21,540 nt of DNA from JBQTHP01 sp052389755 (GTDB taxonomy: Bacteria; Pseudomonadota; Gammaproteobacteria; Steroidobacterales; Steroidobacteraceae), in the NCBI GenBank assembly GCA_052389755.1, contig JBQTHP010000004.1, positions 1-21,540 of the forward strand, read 5' to 3'. The position numbers and the translations under genes were made by a program. Positions 9,001 to 16,301 of this stretch are shown one piece after another. Numbering within the stretch: position 1 is the first letter of the stretch; each line of letters opens with the position of its first letter. The notes beneath the pieces were generated by a model. It ran no database searches, was not told the origin of the DNA, and saw only the letters and a program-made list of their open reading frames with translations.

Positions 9001-9411
9001 TTGAGCGCCTTCAACGGTCAGAACGCCAACGGCGATTGGACGCTCACCATCACCGATGGCTTCCTGCAGGACGACGGGCTGCTCGAGTCGTGGGCAGTGG
9101 AGATGTGCACGCTCCTGAACCGGCCGCCGGTCGCGAACAACGATACCGCGAAGGTGAAGGGTCGCCAGACCGTGACGCTGCACGTGCTCGCGAACGACAG
9201 CGATCCGGACGGTGATTGCCTCCGGATCACCCACATCTCGCAGCCGACCCAGGGCACGGCCACGCTGGTAGCCGGCAGCTGCGAGCCGACCAACAAGGAT
9301 TCGATCAGTTATCGCCCGAACGGCAGGATCAGGGGCACGGACACCTTTACCTACGACGTCAGCGACGGAAAGGGCGGCACCGGCAGGGCTACCGTAACGA
9401 TCGGCAGGTAG
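6004..9411 (+). CDS. Secreted M4 (thermolysin-type) metalloprotease with P domain and Ig-like tail
   Basis: Zinc endopeptidase of 1135 aa, made as a secreted precursor. The ATG at 6004 follows GGGAAG and opens a signal segment (about residues 9-29). An FTP-type propeptide (about 140-195) and a PepSY-like part (about 230-283) precede the M4 catalytic domain (about 286-650). Zinc and catalytic residues are complete: H386-E387-W-T-H390, third ligand E410 in NESYSD (same 24-residue spacing as thermolysin H142-E166), and H521 in GGVHTNSG. About 676-886 is a beta-sandwich with a WYVDDIEL ending, like MAM or immune-inhibitor-A modules. About 893-1038 is a proprotein-convertase P domain. About 1039-1135 is a cadherin/Ig-like repeat (PPVANNDTA, VLANDSDPDGD, DTFTYDVSDGKGG). 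Cysteines are common in the C-terminal half, fitting an extracellular protein. The antisense strand is open over most of the gene but is a composition shadow. Confidence 0.95.
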   Translation: MKATRTVRTPLIVVSVAVSAAVLVMLALAERSADTADTRAPALTAAEDDQSLRLSAAARTQAAAPASSLPAIAALRQEAYGEVLITEDRSTTSKSVVRVAYGGDLHPLARNGIAPADKVAAFLARHGAVFGIENAARQLKLLDTRKDQYGSTRVSYQQMHEGVPVFAAILRGHVAEDGRLTAVNGKFVPQVDVPTRPRIEREAASKAATTTVGGQQPSARKDVDLTVKSAALMVYRTNLTRGAPGENRLVYEIQVSDDHSVREFVYVDAQTGKVVDQVTGIHGLKKRRVYEAKFDPNNPGVPPPLWREGDLRPAIDPAHEDEVASTGQSYNLFFNLSGGTRRSWDGADAWMITVNNDPTIVCPNANWNGTSTNYCSGTSADDVVAHEWTHAYTQETSGLIYQWQSGALNESYSDIFGETVDQINNREGVEGTAAAGNDGPRSQNDAVCSEFASELPTGDDSLRWLMGEDAFAFSPLPPIGDAAIRDMWRPRCAGGLLFFGDPGHVDSPRYSCSAGDAGGVHTNSGVNNRAYALLADGDTVELKDDGTPFASPVTVRGIGLTKAAHIFWRANSVYNGPASNFADNADSLVMACTDLVGRNLTKLVTSREDGAGLMGINDDTVDPTPELSGQVVTPEDCEQVANAIAAVEMRFDVTEKCNFGPLLDPAPAPMCGTGTANGYFTQNWESGTSEGWTVGQTPVSKTVLDTRPWFLRSGDLPANPDGSPRPGSAMFQENRRDLGNCSTDDESGVLFLESPPITVDANSAGHLVFAHYMATEVGYDGGNVMISINGGEYSVIPSSAFVHNPYTGNLNDVIDQNTNPKAGEEAWHGGNENEVSGDWGQSQIDLAAAGVQPGDSVQLRWDFGQDGCNGSEGWYVDDIELFTCEAVPPAEVCNPYPATMPTPLGSPIVSLAGSTTTANVTGETAPVTDLNICNLRGSHTYMGDLTFRLKSPSGTSVMLFDGSACASEDGIDVQFDDGAASVIGCNDWLSGGTFRAQQALSAFNGQNANGDWTLTITDGFLQDDGLLESWAVEMCTLLNRPPVANNDTAKVKGRQTVTLHVLANDSDPDGDCLRITHISQPTQGTATLVAGSCEPTNKDSISYRPNGRIRGTDTFTYDVSDGKGGTGRATVTIGR

Positions 9412-9480
9412 GAAGAAGAGGAAGTGGGTGGCCGCGCGCTGCATCGAGCGGGCGGGATCCGTTGCGTTAAGGGAACTGCC

Positions 9481-9681
9481 ATGCAGCTGAGTATCGAGTC
9501 GGAGCGCGAAGAGGACGGTCGGTGACTGGCCGAAGTTCCGCAACTTCCGGGCGTGCTCGCATACGGTAAGAGTCGAGACGAAGCGCTCTCTGAAGCACAG
9601 GTACTTGCACTGCGCCTCTTGGCGGAGCGCTTACAACACGGCGAGGGCTCGCCAGAGCCGATTTCCATATCGATTGCTGCA
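9481..9681 (+). pseudogene. hicB: hicB antitoxin remnant with in-frame TGA
   Basis: ATG at 9481 follows AAGGGA at 6-nt spacing, so the translation start is preserved. The frame reads MQLSIESEREEDGR, then TGA at 9523-9525, then LAEVPQLPGVLAYGKSRDEA and a helix containing LALRLLAERLQHGEG. This matches the HicB N-terminal fold (typical EDGRW-x-AE-x-P-x-LPGV-x-AYG), where the residue at the TGA is normally Trp. A single TGG to TGA change would explain it. The normal end of the short HicB form (SISIAA) is present, but the following stop appears to have become CGA at 9682, running on into a hicA-like stretch. HicB normally neutralises the HicA mRNA interferase and represses its own operon. Read as a decayed antitoxin gene; a sequencing error at the TGA is the alternative. 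Confidence 0.75.
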
Positions 9682-9726
9682 CGAGTTGAGTGGCCGTCCT
9701 CGAAGGCCCGTCGGGTTCTCGCAGCA
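9682..9726 (+). pseudogene. hicA: hicA toxin N-terminal fragment
   Basis: Directly after the hicB remnant the same frame encodes VEWPSSKARRVLAA, which matches the start of short HicA toxins (WPSxKARRVLAALLRIGW). Similarity stops after VLAA at about 9726, seven bases before the stop codon of the convergent response-regulator gene (9733). The His-bearing double-stranded-RNA-binding body of HicA is absent, so no toxin can be made. The sequence GCACGAGTTGAGTGG looks like an ancestral GCATGAGTGAGTGG, an ATGA stop/start overlap, changed by T to C and one inserted T; this reconstruction is inference. Confidence 0.65.
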
Positions 9727-9732
9727 CGCTGC

Positions 9733-10383
9733 CTAGCTGGAAAGAAGGCCCTTGCGGGCGGCGTAATGCACCAGCTCCGCGGTGTTGTGCACCTTGAGCT
9801 TCTCCATCAATCGCCCGCGGTGATTCTCGGCCGTCTTCACGCTGATCTCGAGCAGCCGCGCGATCTCCTTCGTCGGGCGCCCCTCGATGACGAGATGAAA
9901 GACTTCGCGTTCGCGCGCGGTGAGCTGCTGATACGGATCGCCGTCGGCGTTGCCCGGTTTCTGGTAGCGCGCGGCGAGCGCCCGGGCGGCTTCCGGACTG
10001 AAATACCCCTGGCCGGCGTGCAGCGCTTTCACGGCTGCGATCAGCTCGGCGGCGGCGGTGTTCTTGACGAGGTAACCGGTTGCTCCCGCGCGCACCATCG
10101 CGAGTACGTACTCCTCGTCATCATGCACGGTCAGGACGAGGATCTTCGTTTCGGGAAGCTCGTGATGGATGCGTCGCACGGCTTCGAGGCCGCTCAGGCG
10201 CGGCATCGTCATGTCGATCAGCGCCACGTCGGGCCGCGCCGCGAGCGCCTGCTCAACCGCTTCGAGACCGTCCGCCGCCTCCGCGACGACCTCGCACGTC
10301 CCGCTGTCGCGTAGCAGACTCACGAGACCCTGGCGAACGATGGTGTGATCGTCCGCGATCAGCACCCGAATGCGCCCGCTCAT
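9733..10383 (-). CDS. NarL/LuxR-family response regulator
   Basis: DNA-binding output of the two-component pair, 216 aa. The receiver domain (about 1-120) has the acidic pair D11/D12, phospho-acceptor D57 in LIDMTMP, T85 and K107. The linker is followed by a LuxR-type helix-turn-helix (about 150-212) with the signature LTAREREVFHLVIEG, then TKEIARLLEISVKTAENH. The start ATG at 10383-10381 overlaps the histidine-kinase stop by four bases (ATGA), which fixes the start and implies translational coupling. It is the last gene of the minus-strand signalling operon and ends 7 bp from the hicA fragment. Target genes are unknown; local candidates are the protease genes and its own operon. Confidence 0.95.
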   Translation of the reverse strand: MSGRIRVLIADDHTIVRQGLVSLLRDSGTCEVVAEAADGLEAVEQALAARPDVALIDMTMPRLSGLEAVRRIHHELPETKILVLTVHDDEEYVLAMVRAGATGYLVKNTAAAELIAAVKALHAGQGYFSPEAARALAARYQKPGNADGDPYQQLTAREREVFHLVIEGRPTKEIARLLEISVKTAENHRGRLMEKLKVHNTAELVHYAARKGLLSS

Positions 10384-11114
10384 GGCAAGAGCTCGCTCGC
10401 CGGAATCGCCGCGCGCAGCCGGCATCCGCGTCCCGGAGCCGTGTGCAGCTCGAGGTGCCCGCCGAACAACTCGATGCGGTCGCGAATGCCGCGGAGGCCG
10501 AGCCCGTTCGCGCCGCCTGCGGCAGACAGCGCGTGTGCCGGATCGAATCCGCGCCCGCCGTCGGCGATTTCGATCTCGAGAGAGCCGTTGTTGCGACCGA
10601 CCGCGACCCTCGCCTGCCTTGCGCCAGAGTGCTTGATCACGTTGTTGAGCCCTTCCTGCACGATTCGGAACACCACGGTTTCGAGCTCGGCATCGAGCCG
10701 TTCGGTCTCGTCCACCCGACAGTCGAGCGCCGTCTCGAGGCCGGTGTGCTCGCGCAGCGTTCGTGCGAGCCACGCAAGCCCGGCGCTCAACCCGAGATCA
10801 TCGAGCACGGGAGGCCGCAGCAGCCGCGACATCTCCCGCACGTCCTCGAGAGCGATCTCCGCGATTTTGATGGCCTCGGCGAGCCCGTCGGAATCGGCCA
10901 TGCGACCGCGCTGTTGCACGCGCTGCAACCGATTGATCAGCGCCGTCACCGTCTGACCGATGCCGTCGTGCAGCTCGCGGGCGAGCCGCCGGCGTTCTTC
11001 TTCCTGCACCTTCCATACGGCCTTCGCAAGACCGCGAAAGCGCTGCTCGCCCTCGCTGAGACGCCGGACCAGCCGCTCGTTCTGCGCGGTGATCTCCGCG
11101 ATCCGCCGAAGCAC
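10380..11114 (-). CDS. Soluble NarL-type (HisKA_3) sensor histidine kinase
   Basis: Histidine kinase of 244 aa that should phosphorylate the next gene product. GTG at 11114 is chosen because it lies 4 bp after the stop of the Ser/Thr kinase gene and precedes the conserved region; an in-frame TTG further upstream would overlap that gene. It has no membrane segment and no PAS or GAF domain. Residues 1-40 are a predicted coiled coil. The HisKA_3 dimerisation domain follows with H49 in ARELHDGIGQ. The ATPase domain shows the N box (EGLNNVIKHS, about 154-163), DGGRGF (about 185-190) and the G box (NGLGLRGIRDRI, about 203-214). With no sensor of its own, its input probably comes from operon partners, for example the FHA-GAF protein or the Ser/Thr kinase; this is inference. 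Confidence 0.9.
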   Translation of the reverse strand: MLRRIAEITAQNERLVRRLSEGEQRFRGLAKAVWKVQEEERRRLARELHDGIGQTVTALINRLQRVQQRGRMADSDGLAEAIKIAEIALEDVREMSRLLRPPVLDDLGLSAGLAWLARTLREHTGLETALDCRVDETERLDAELETVVFRIVQEGLNNVIKHSGARQARVAVGRNNGSLEIEIADGGRGFDPAHALSAAGGANGLGLRGIRDRIELFGGHLELHTAPGRGCRLRAAIPASELLP

Positions 11115-11118
11115 CTCG

Positions 11119-14100
11119 CTAGGCGTCGTCGTCGATGTGTCCCTGCCACGCAATGTGCCGGACCTCCGTGAGTGTATCGAAAGCGCTCCGCTGCGCTTCG
11201 TCGAGTCCTTCGCGCAGCCGCTCGCGTTCGGCCGTCGCGGCGCGATCCTGCTCGGCAGCCTGCGCCGATTCGCCGCGTGCGCGCAGGACATCGGCGAGCA
11301 GCGCGTGCAGCAGGTAGCGTCGGGCGTAGGGTCGATGCGCTTCGGCGAGGCGCAGACAATCGCGAGCCTGCCGCTCGGCCCCCGGCAGCTCGCCGGCTTT
11401 CAGCCGCGCTCGTGCGAGCAGCTCGCCGCTTTGCAACGTCAGCACGAGATGCCCGAGGGTCTGCGCATCGCGGTGCACCGCTTCGAGCGCGGCTCGCGCC
11501 GCGACGATCTCGCCCGCCGCGAGCTGTGCCTCCGACCGTCCGAGTGCCGCGCCGAGTTTCGCGAGCATGCTGCCGCTCTCGTTCGCCTCCTCGGCGGCAG
11601 CCGTGAAGTTGCGGCGCGCGGCCGCGATCTCACCGGCCCGCAGCTCGCGCAGGGCGGTGAGTCGCAGCCAATCGGCGTGCTGCTCGCGGTTGGCCGACGT
11701 TGCGAGCCAGCTCTTGACCTTTTCGAGCCCGCGAGCGCCTTCCTCGTCCATGCCGATGTCGAACGACAGCGCTGCCTGGTACAGCGTGAACTCGGCGCGC
11801 GCGCGCGCATCCTCGAGCGGTTCGAGCACTGCGAGCGCATCGCGATAGAAGCCGTGCGCCGCACCGAAGCGGCCCTGGAACTGCGCCACGCGCCCGAGAT
11901 AGCCGAGTGCCACGGCCTCGGCCAGGGGATCCTTGAACTCGCGACTCAGTCGCAGCACCTCGAGAAGCGCTTTTTCGGCGCTGCGCCAGTCGCCGCGCGC
12001 GAGCTCGAGGAGGCCGGTGGTCTGACCGGCGAGCATGAGTCCTTCGCGGTTGTCCGTCTTCCGGTAGAGCTCGATCGCCTGCCGCGCATAGACCGCGGCG
12101 TTGTCGAGATCGCCGAGCAGATAGTAGGTGAACCCGACGTTGTTGTAGCTCTCCGCGAGCGCGCGCTGATTGCCCAGATCGCGCAGGACGGCGAGCGCCT
12201 GACGATACCGATCCAGCGCGGGCCGGTATTGCCCCCGCCGCTCCTCGAGGAATCCGATCTCGTTGTGAAGGTTGGCAACGATCTGTCGATCGCCGATGCG
12301 CGCGACGACGTCGAGCGCTTCCTGAAGCCCCGTCCGTGCGCCGTCGAGATCGCCTTGGCGAAGCCGGATGCGGGCCACGTTGGCGGTTGTCGCCGCAAGC
12401 CCACGCTCGTCGCCGATCGCGCGGCGCAGCTCGATCGCCTTGCCGTAGCGCTCCAGCGCCGGATCGAACTCGCCGAGCTGGAAGTGCGCATTACCCAGTG
12501 CGTTTTCCGCGTCCGCCCGACCTTGCACGTTGCCGAGCTTGTTCTGGATGACGAGGGCGCGCACGAGGTGCTCGTCTGCCGCGGCGCGGCTGTCGCCGGA
12601 CAGAATCGCGTACTTGCCGGCGAGGTACCACGCCCGCGGATGGTTCGGGCTCGCCGCAACGATCGCGGCGAGCTCGCGCCGCGCGCGCTCGAGCTCACCG
12701 TGCTCGCCGAATGCTTCGGCAAGTGCGACGCGTGCTTCAATGTCGCGAGGGTAGCGCTCGACCAGGGCAGCGAGTATCTGCTGAGCGCGCTCGAGGTCGC
12801 CGGAGAGCGCCGCTTCGCGGGCACGCGCCTCGAAGCTGATGCGCCCGGAGCCCTCGCCGAGTCGCGAGACCGCCTGGTGCGCAGCTTCGAGGGCGCGATC
12901 GTCGCGACCGAGCTGCTCGTACGCGGTCGCAAGGCGCACCCACGCAGCCGGAAAGTTGGCGTCCGCCGCGACTGCGCGTTCGAGCGCCGGCGCCGCACCG
13001 ACGCTGTCACCCTGGAGCAGCCGCGCGAGTCCGTCGGCATACGCGCTCATCGCTGCGGGGTTTGCCGACAGGGCTTGCGTCGAAGGCGGCGCGGGATCGA
13101 CCGCCAGCGCTTCGCGAAGCTCCCCGCCGAGCCGGTCTACGAGACCGAACAGCCCGGCGAGCGTCGGTGCCTCGCCGCGCAGCATCCTCGCCGGGAGATC
13201 ATCGAGACGCGCATCGATCAGGCGCAGCTCCACGCGTACGCGGCCTCCGGCCTCGCCAACCGTGCCGACGATGAGCCGCTCGACATCGAGAAGCTCGCCG
13301 ATCCGCCGCAATTCGCTGTCGGCCAGATTTGCGGGGGAGAGGTGCAGATCGTTCAAGGTCCGAAACACGCGCAGGCTGTCCACGATCTGCAGATTCGTGC
13401 TCTCGGCGAGCGTCTGCGCGAACATCTCCGCAAGCCCCGTCGAGAGCCAGCCGAGCTCCGTCGGACCCGCCTGCCGTACGAGCGGCAGTACCGCGATGGC
13501 TCGGGTCGAAGCGTCAGCGGACGCGACGGGATGTCGGGTGAACCAATACGAGGCCGCGGCGACTGCAGCGACGCCGCAGGCAATGCCGACGGCAAGGGCT
13601 GCGGGACGGCGACGGATGGACAGACGCCGCCTCCCCGGGCTCGCCTTGCCAGCGGCGAGATCCGCGGCCAGCGATTCGGCATCCGGGTAGCGGCGCGCAG
13701 GATCACTCTCCAGACAGCGAGCGACCAGTCGGCGGAGCCAGACCGGTACTTCGACGGCGAGCTCGCGCGGCCTGCCCGAGGTACGTTGCGCGAGCACCTC
13801 TTCGAAGGTTTCACCACTGAACGGCAGCTCACCGCTCAGCATCTCGAAGATCATGATGCCGAGTGCGTAGAGATCGGTGCGGCCGTCCACTCCCGTGCCG
13901 CGGGCCTGCTCGGGAGCGAGGTAGTGAAGCGTCCCGACGACGTTGCCCAGGCGGGTGAGTCCCGAGCGGTTCAACGAGCGTGCGATGCCGAAGTCGGTGA
14001 TGCATGCGCGTCCGTCCGCGCCGATCAGCACGTTCGCCGGCTTCAGGTCCCGATGGACGATGCCTTCACGATGCGCGGCGGCGAGTGCTTCCGCGAGATC

Positions 14101-14514
14101 GTGCGCGATCGAGACCACGCGCTCGACCTCGAGCCGGCCCTGCGTCTCGAGGATCTGCTTCAGCGAGCGGCCCTCGACGCAGTCCATGGTCAGAAAGTTC
14201 AGCGCGCCGTCCTCGCCGATGTCGTGGATCCGGACGACGTTACGGTGCGAGACCTGTCTTGCGAGTATCAGCTCCTGTTCGAATCGCTCGAGCGTGCGCG
14301 CGTCGGGTGCGAGCTCGGGGCGCAGGACTTTCAACGCGACGTCCATGTGCAGCCGCTCGTCGTGCACGCGGTACACCATGCCCATCGCGCCGACGCCGAG
14401 AAGGCCGCGGACGCGGTACCGTCCCGCGATCAGCGTCCCTTCGCTCAGCAGCTGGTAGCGCTCGTGCGAGGTCCGCGTCGCGTCGTGATCGGGCTGCGGC
14501 GGATAGGTGCTCAC
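11119..14514 (-). CDS. Transmembrane Ser/Thr protein kinase with TolB-like and TPR regions
   Basis: Protein kinase of 1131 aa. GTG at 14514 overlaps the stop of the FHA gene (GTGA), which supports this start. The kinase domain (about 33-290) is complete: Gly loop GLLGVGAMG (38-46), Lys62, HRDLKPAN with Asp156, DFG with Asp174, and an APE loop (about 200-202). A basic stretch (about 295-303) leads to one TM helix (about 305-325). After it, about 335-460 resembles the TolB-like module found next to TPRs in cyclases and kinases (RAIAVLPL at its start). From about 460 to 1100 are tandem TPR repeats, many with the -x-LG-x-Y- pattern. By analogy with other one-TM kinases the TPR part would be periplasmic, though cytoplasmic TPRs are also known. 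The FHA partner encoded just upstream would be a natural phospho-Thr reader. Confidence 0.95.
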   Translation of the reverse strand: MSTYPPQPDHDATRTSHERYQLLSEGTLIAGRYRVRGLLGVGAMGMVYRVHDERLHMDVALKVLRPELAPDARTLERFEQELILARQVSHRNVVRIHDIGEDGALNFLTMDCVEGRSLKQILETQGRLEVERVVSIAHDLAEALAAAHREGIVHRDLKPANVLIGADGRACITDFGIARSLNRSGLTRLGNVVGTLHYLAPEQARGTGVDGRTDLYALGIMIFEMLSGELPFSGETFEEVLAQRTSGRPRELAVEVPVWLRRLVARCLESDPARRYPDAESLAADLAAGKASPGRRRLSIRRRPAALAVGIACGVAAVAAASYWFTRHPVASADASTRAIAVLPLVRQAGPTELGWLSTGLAEMFAQTLAESTNLQIVDSLRVFRTLNDLHLSPANLADSELRRIGELLDVERLIVGTVGEAGGRVRVELRLIDARLDDLPARMLRGEAPTLAGLFGLVDRLGGELREALAVDPAPPSTQALSANPAAMSAYADGLARLLQGDSVGAAPALERAVAADANFPAAWVRLATAYEQLGRDDRALEAAHQAVSRLGEGSGRISFEARAREAALSGDLERAQQILAALVERYPRDIEARVALAEAFGEHGELERARRELAAIVAASPNHPRAWYLAGKYAILSGDSRAAADEHLVRALVIQNKLGNVQGRADAENALGNAHFQLGEFDPALERYGKAIELRRAIGDERGLAATTANVARIRLRQGDLDGARTGLQEALDVVARIGDRQIVANLHNEIGFLEERRGQYRPALDRYRQALAVLRDLGNQRALAESYNNVGFTYYLLGDLDNAAVYARQAIELYRKTDNREGLMLAGQTTGLLELARGDWRSAEKALLEVLRLSREFKDPLAEAVALGYLGRVAQFQGRFGAAHGFYRDALAVLEPLEDARARAEFTLYQAALSFDIGMDEEGARGLEKVKSWLATSANREQHADWLRLTALRELRAGEIAAARRNFTAAAEEANESGSMLAKLGAALGRSEAQLAAGEIVAARAALEAVHRDAQTLGHLVLTLQSGELLARARLKAGELPGAERQARDCLRLAEAHRPYARRYLLHALLADVLRARGESAQAAEQDRAATAERERLREGLDEAQRSAFDTLTEVRHIAWQGHIDDDA

Positions 14515-15461
14515 GCGGGATTTCCGTCAGGTGCAACGAGCGCCGTGTAGCGCGGCAAGGCTGCCTGCAGCCGCCGGACGAGCTCGACGGGGCTTGCGTG
14601 GCGGCTCATCTCGGCAGGCAGCAGAGCGGCGAGATCGACGAGCTCGGTGCGTATCGATGCGACGCCGATGACGAGCGCGGCGTGCTCGGCGAACGCTTCG
14701 AGCAGATCGACGTCGAGCTGCGTGAACACCTTGCCCGGCGTGCAGCTGTCGATGTACATCACACCCGCCGGGTGATCACCGATCGCGAGCGGTAGACAAA
14801 CGAGAGCGCGAATCTCCTCGGAGGCGATGCTGGGTCGTGCGGCGAGCAGCGCATCGGCGCGCGCATCGCACACCACCACGGATCGGCGTTCGGCGAGCAC
14901 GCGACGGACGGTGCCGGTGCTGCCCGGAAAACGCGCCTCGGCAGCGAGCGCGCCCAGTCTGCTCACGCGCGCACGGACCGCAAGCCGGCCCTGCTCATCG
15001 ACCAGCATCACGAAGGCGCGCTCGGCATCGGCCAGCTCGAGCGCCGAGTCGAGGAGCTGGCGGAGCAGGGCGTCGATGTCCGCGTGCGGATCGAGTCGCC
15101 TGCTGAAATTGATGGTCGTCTGCCACCGGCTCTGCGCACGGTCGCGTTCTGCCGCGAGGCGTTCCTCGCTCACCACGTCGAAGTTGCCGAGCAGGCCGCC
15201 GAAGCTGATCCAGTTGCCGTCGGCGAGCACGGTCTCATGGACCGCGCGACCGTCGAGCTGGACGCCGTTCTTGCTTTCGAGGTCGCTCAGCAGCCAGCGA
15301 TCGCTGCTGCACGCGAGCCGCGCGTGCCGACGCGATAGCCGCGAATCGGCGACGCGCAGGTCGCAGTCGGGTCCGCGCCCGACCAGATACTCACGGCGCG
15401 GGTCGAGCAGGAACCGCTGAACCGGCTGATCCGGAGGATAGAGGGTCAGGCGTGCGGGCAT
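14511..15461 (-). CDS. FHA-GAF signalling protein
   Basis: Cytoplasmic 316-aa protein with an N-terminal FHA domain (about 1-98) and a GAF domain (about 118-280). The FHA phosphopeptide-binding residues are visible: G28-R29 in LVGRGPDCDLRV, S43-R-R-H46 in SRRHARL, and N65-G66 in SKNGVQLDG. GAF domains bind small ligands or cofactors; no diagnostic ligand residue can be read here. No catalytic domain follows; the last 40 residues are variable. The gene overlaps the kinase gene by four bases and starts 15 bp after the exported-protein gene. FHA proteins beside Ser/Thr kinases usually bind the autophosphorylated kinase, so this is the likely adaptor. The link from its GAF domain to the downstream histidine kinase is inference. 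Confidence 0.93.
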   Translation of the reverse strand: MPARLTLYPPDQPVQRFLLDPRREYLVGRGPDCDLRVADSRLSRRHARLACSSDRWLLSDLESKNGVQLDGRAVHETVLADGNWISFGGLLGNFDVVSEERLAAERDRAQSRWQTTINFSRRLDPHADIDALLRQLLDSALELADAERAFVMLVDEQGRLAVRARVSRLGALAAEARFPGSTGTVRRVLAERRSVVVCDARADALLAARPSIASEEIRALVCLPLAIGDHPAGVMYIDSCTPGKVFTQLDVDLLEAFAEHAALVIGVASIRTELVDLAALLPAEMSRHASPVELVRRLQAALPRYTALVAPDGNPA

Positions 15462-15476
15462 GGCCGGATACTGCGT

Positions 15477-16301
15477 TCATGAGGCATTGCTCGCCAGCGT
15501 CAGGCTGAACCGCAGGGTCGCCGCGGCCGCCCGCAAGGCTCCCGCGACGTTGGTCACATCGCGGGACGATCGCCACACGTCGGGCAGCTCGCCGCTGTGC
15601 GCTTCGACTTTTTCGGCGAACACCTCGATGTATGTGATCGCGGCCACCGTCGCGCCGCTTCGCCAGGACTGTTCCGACGCGCTCCTCAAGCCCTGCAGCT
15701 CGGCGTTGAGCTCGCCGCTCATCGACGCCGCGTGGCGACTCAGCAACGTCGAGAGTTGCACGTACTTCGAGTCGATCACCGTGCCGAGCGGCCGCACATC
15801 GGCGACGATCAGGAATTCCGAAAAATCGGGCTTCGTTCCGCCGGAGCGAACGCTGCCGCTGCCGAGCGACGTAGTGATGTCGCCGAAACTTCCGCCGACC
15901 GGCGCGGAGAACAGGCGCAACGGCGAACCGACTGTGTATTGGAGATCGTGCGTGTAGAGCTCGATCGAGACGATGCCGCTGAAGCTCAAGCCTCCCGAGG
16001 CCGGCGGCTCGATCCGCACCGCGAGTGGAAACGCTGCCGGCAGCGATACACCGGACCCGAGACGAGAGAGGAGGTCGGCCGCAAGAGGATCAAGTACGCG
16101 AGCGGAAAGTCCGAGGCTCGAGGCGCTGAGCCCCACCACGTTCTCGAACCGGACGACAAGGTTCGCGCTGAACCCACCGACCTCGATATCGGCGCGCACG
16201 CTGTCGCCATCGACCACCGGGCTGACGATGCCCTGCGCGAGCGTCGCCGGGCCGGCCAGGAGCAGCGCGCACGCAAAAACCGCCCGGCGGCCGTTGGTCA
16301 T
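15477..16301 (-). CDS. Exported protein of unknown function, first gene of signalling operon
   Basis: 274 aa from the ATG at 16301, preceded by AGGAAA at about 7-nt spacing; this start places a standard signal peptide (MTNGRRAVFACALLLAGPATLAQ) at the N-terminus, and longer readings are rejected for that reason. The mature part is rich in Val, Ser, Leu and Gly, with alternating patterns that suggest beta-structure to about residue 190, then Ala-rich, probably helical segments near the C-terminus. It has no cysteine in the mature part, no further membrane helix and no enzyme motif I recognise. It ends 15 bp before the FHA-GAF gene, so it is probably co-transcribed and could be a periplasmic sensor, ligand or substrate of the pathway. 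That role is context-based only. Confidence 0.7.
   Translation of the reverse strand: MTNGRRAVFACALLLAGPATLAQGIVSPVVDGDSVRADIEVGGFSANLVVRFENVVGLSASSLGLSARVLDPLAADLLSRLGSGVSLPAAFPLAVRIEPPASGGLSFSGIVSIELYTHDLQYTVGSPLRLFSAPVGGSFGDITTSLGSGSVRSGGTKPDFSEFLIVADVRPLGTVIDSKYVQLSTLLSRHAASMSGELNAELQGLRSASEQSWRSGATVAAITYIEVFAEKVEAHSGELPDVWRSSRDVTNVAGALRAAAATLRFSLTLASNAS

Noticed and set aside
6655..9543. A 962-codon open frame on the minus strand opposite the M4 protease
   Set aside because: Composition shadow: no motif, and the plus strand has the full zinc site and recognisable domains.
9721..9732. Small GCAG/CTGC hairpin after the response-regulator gene, considered as terminator
   Set aside because: Only a 4-bp stem without a T-rich tail on either strand.
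12000..13100. Repetitive appearance within the Ser/Thr kinase gene, checked as a possible DNA repeat or CRISPR array
   Set aside because: The periodicity is protein-level TPR repetition; the DNA units differ and there are no identical repeats with spacers.
10960..14550. A very long open frame on the plus strand opposite the Ser/Thr kinase
   Set aside because: It is the antisense of a gene with complete kinase motifs and TPRs, and encodes a low-complexity Arg/Ala/Glu-rich chain with no domain; GC-rich codon bias produces it.
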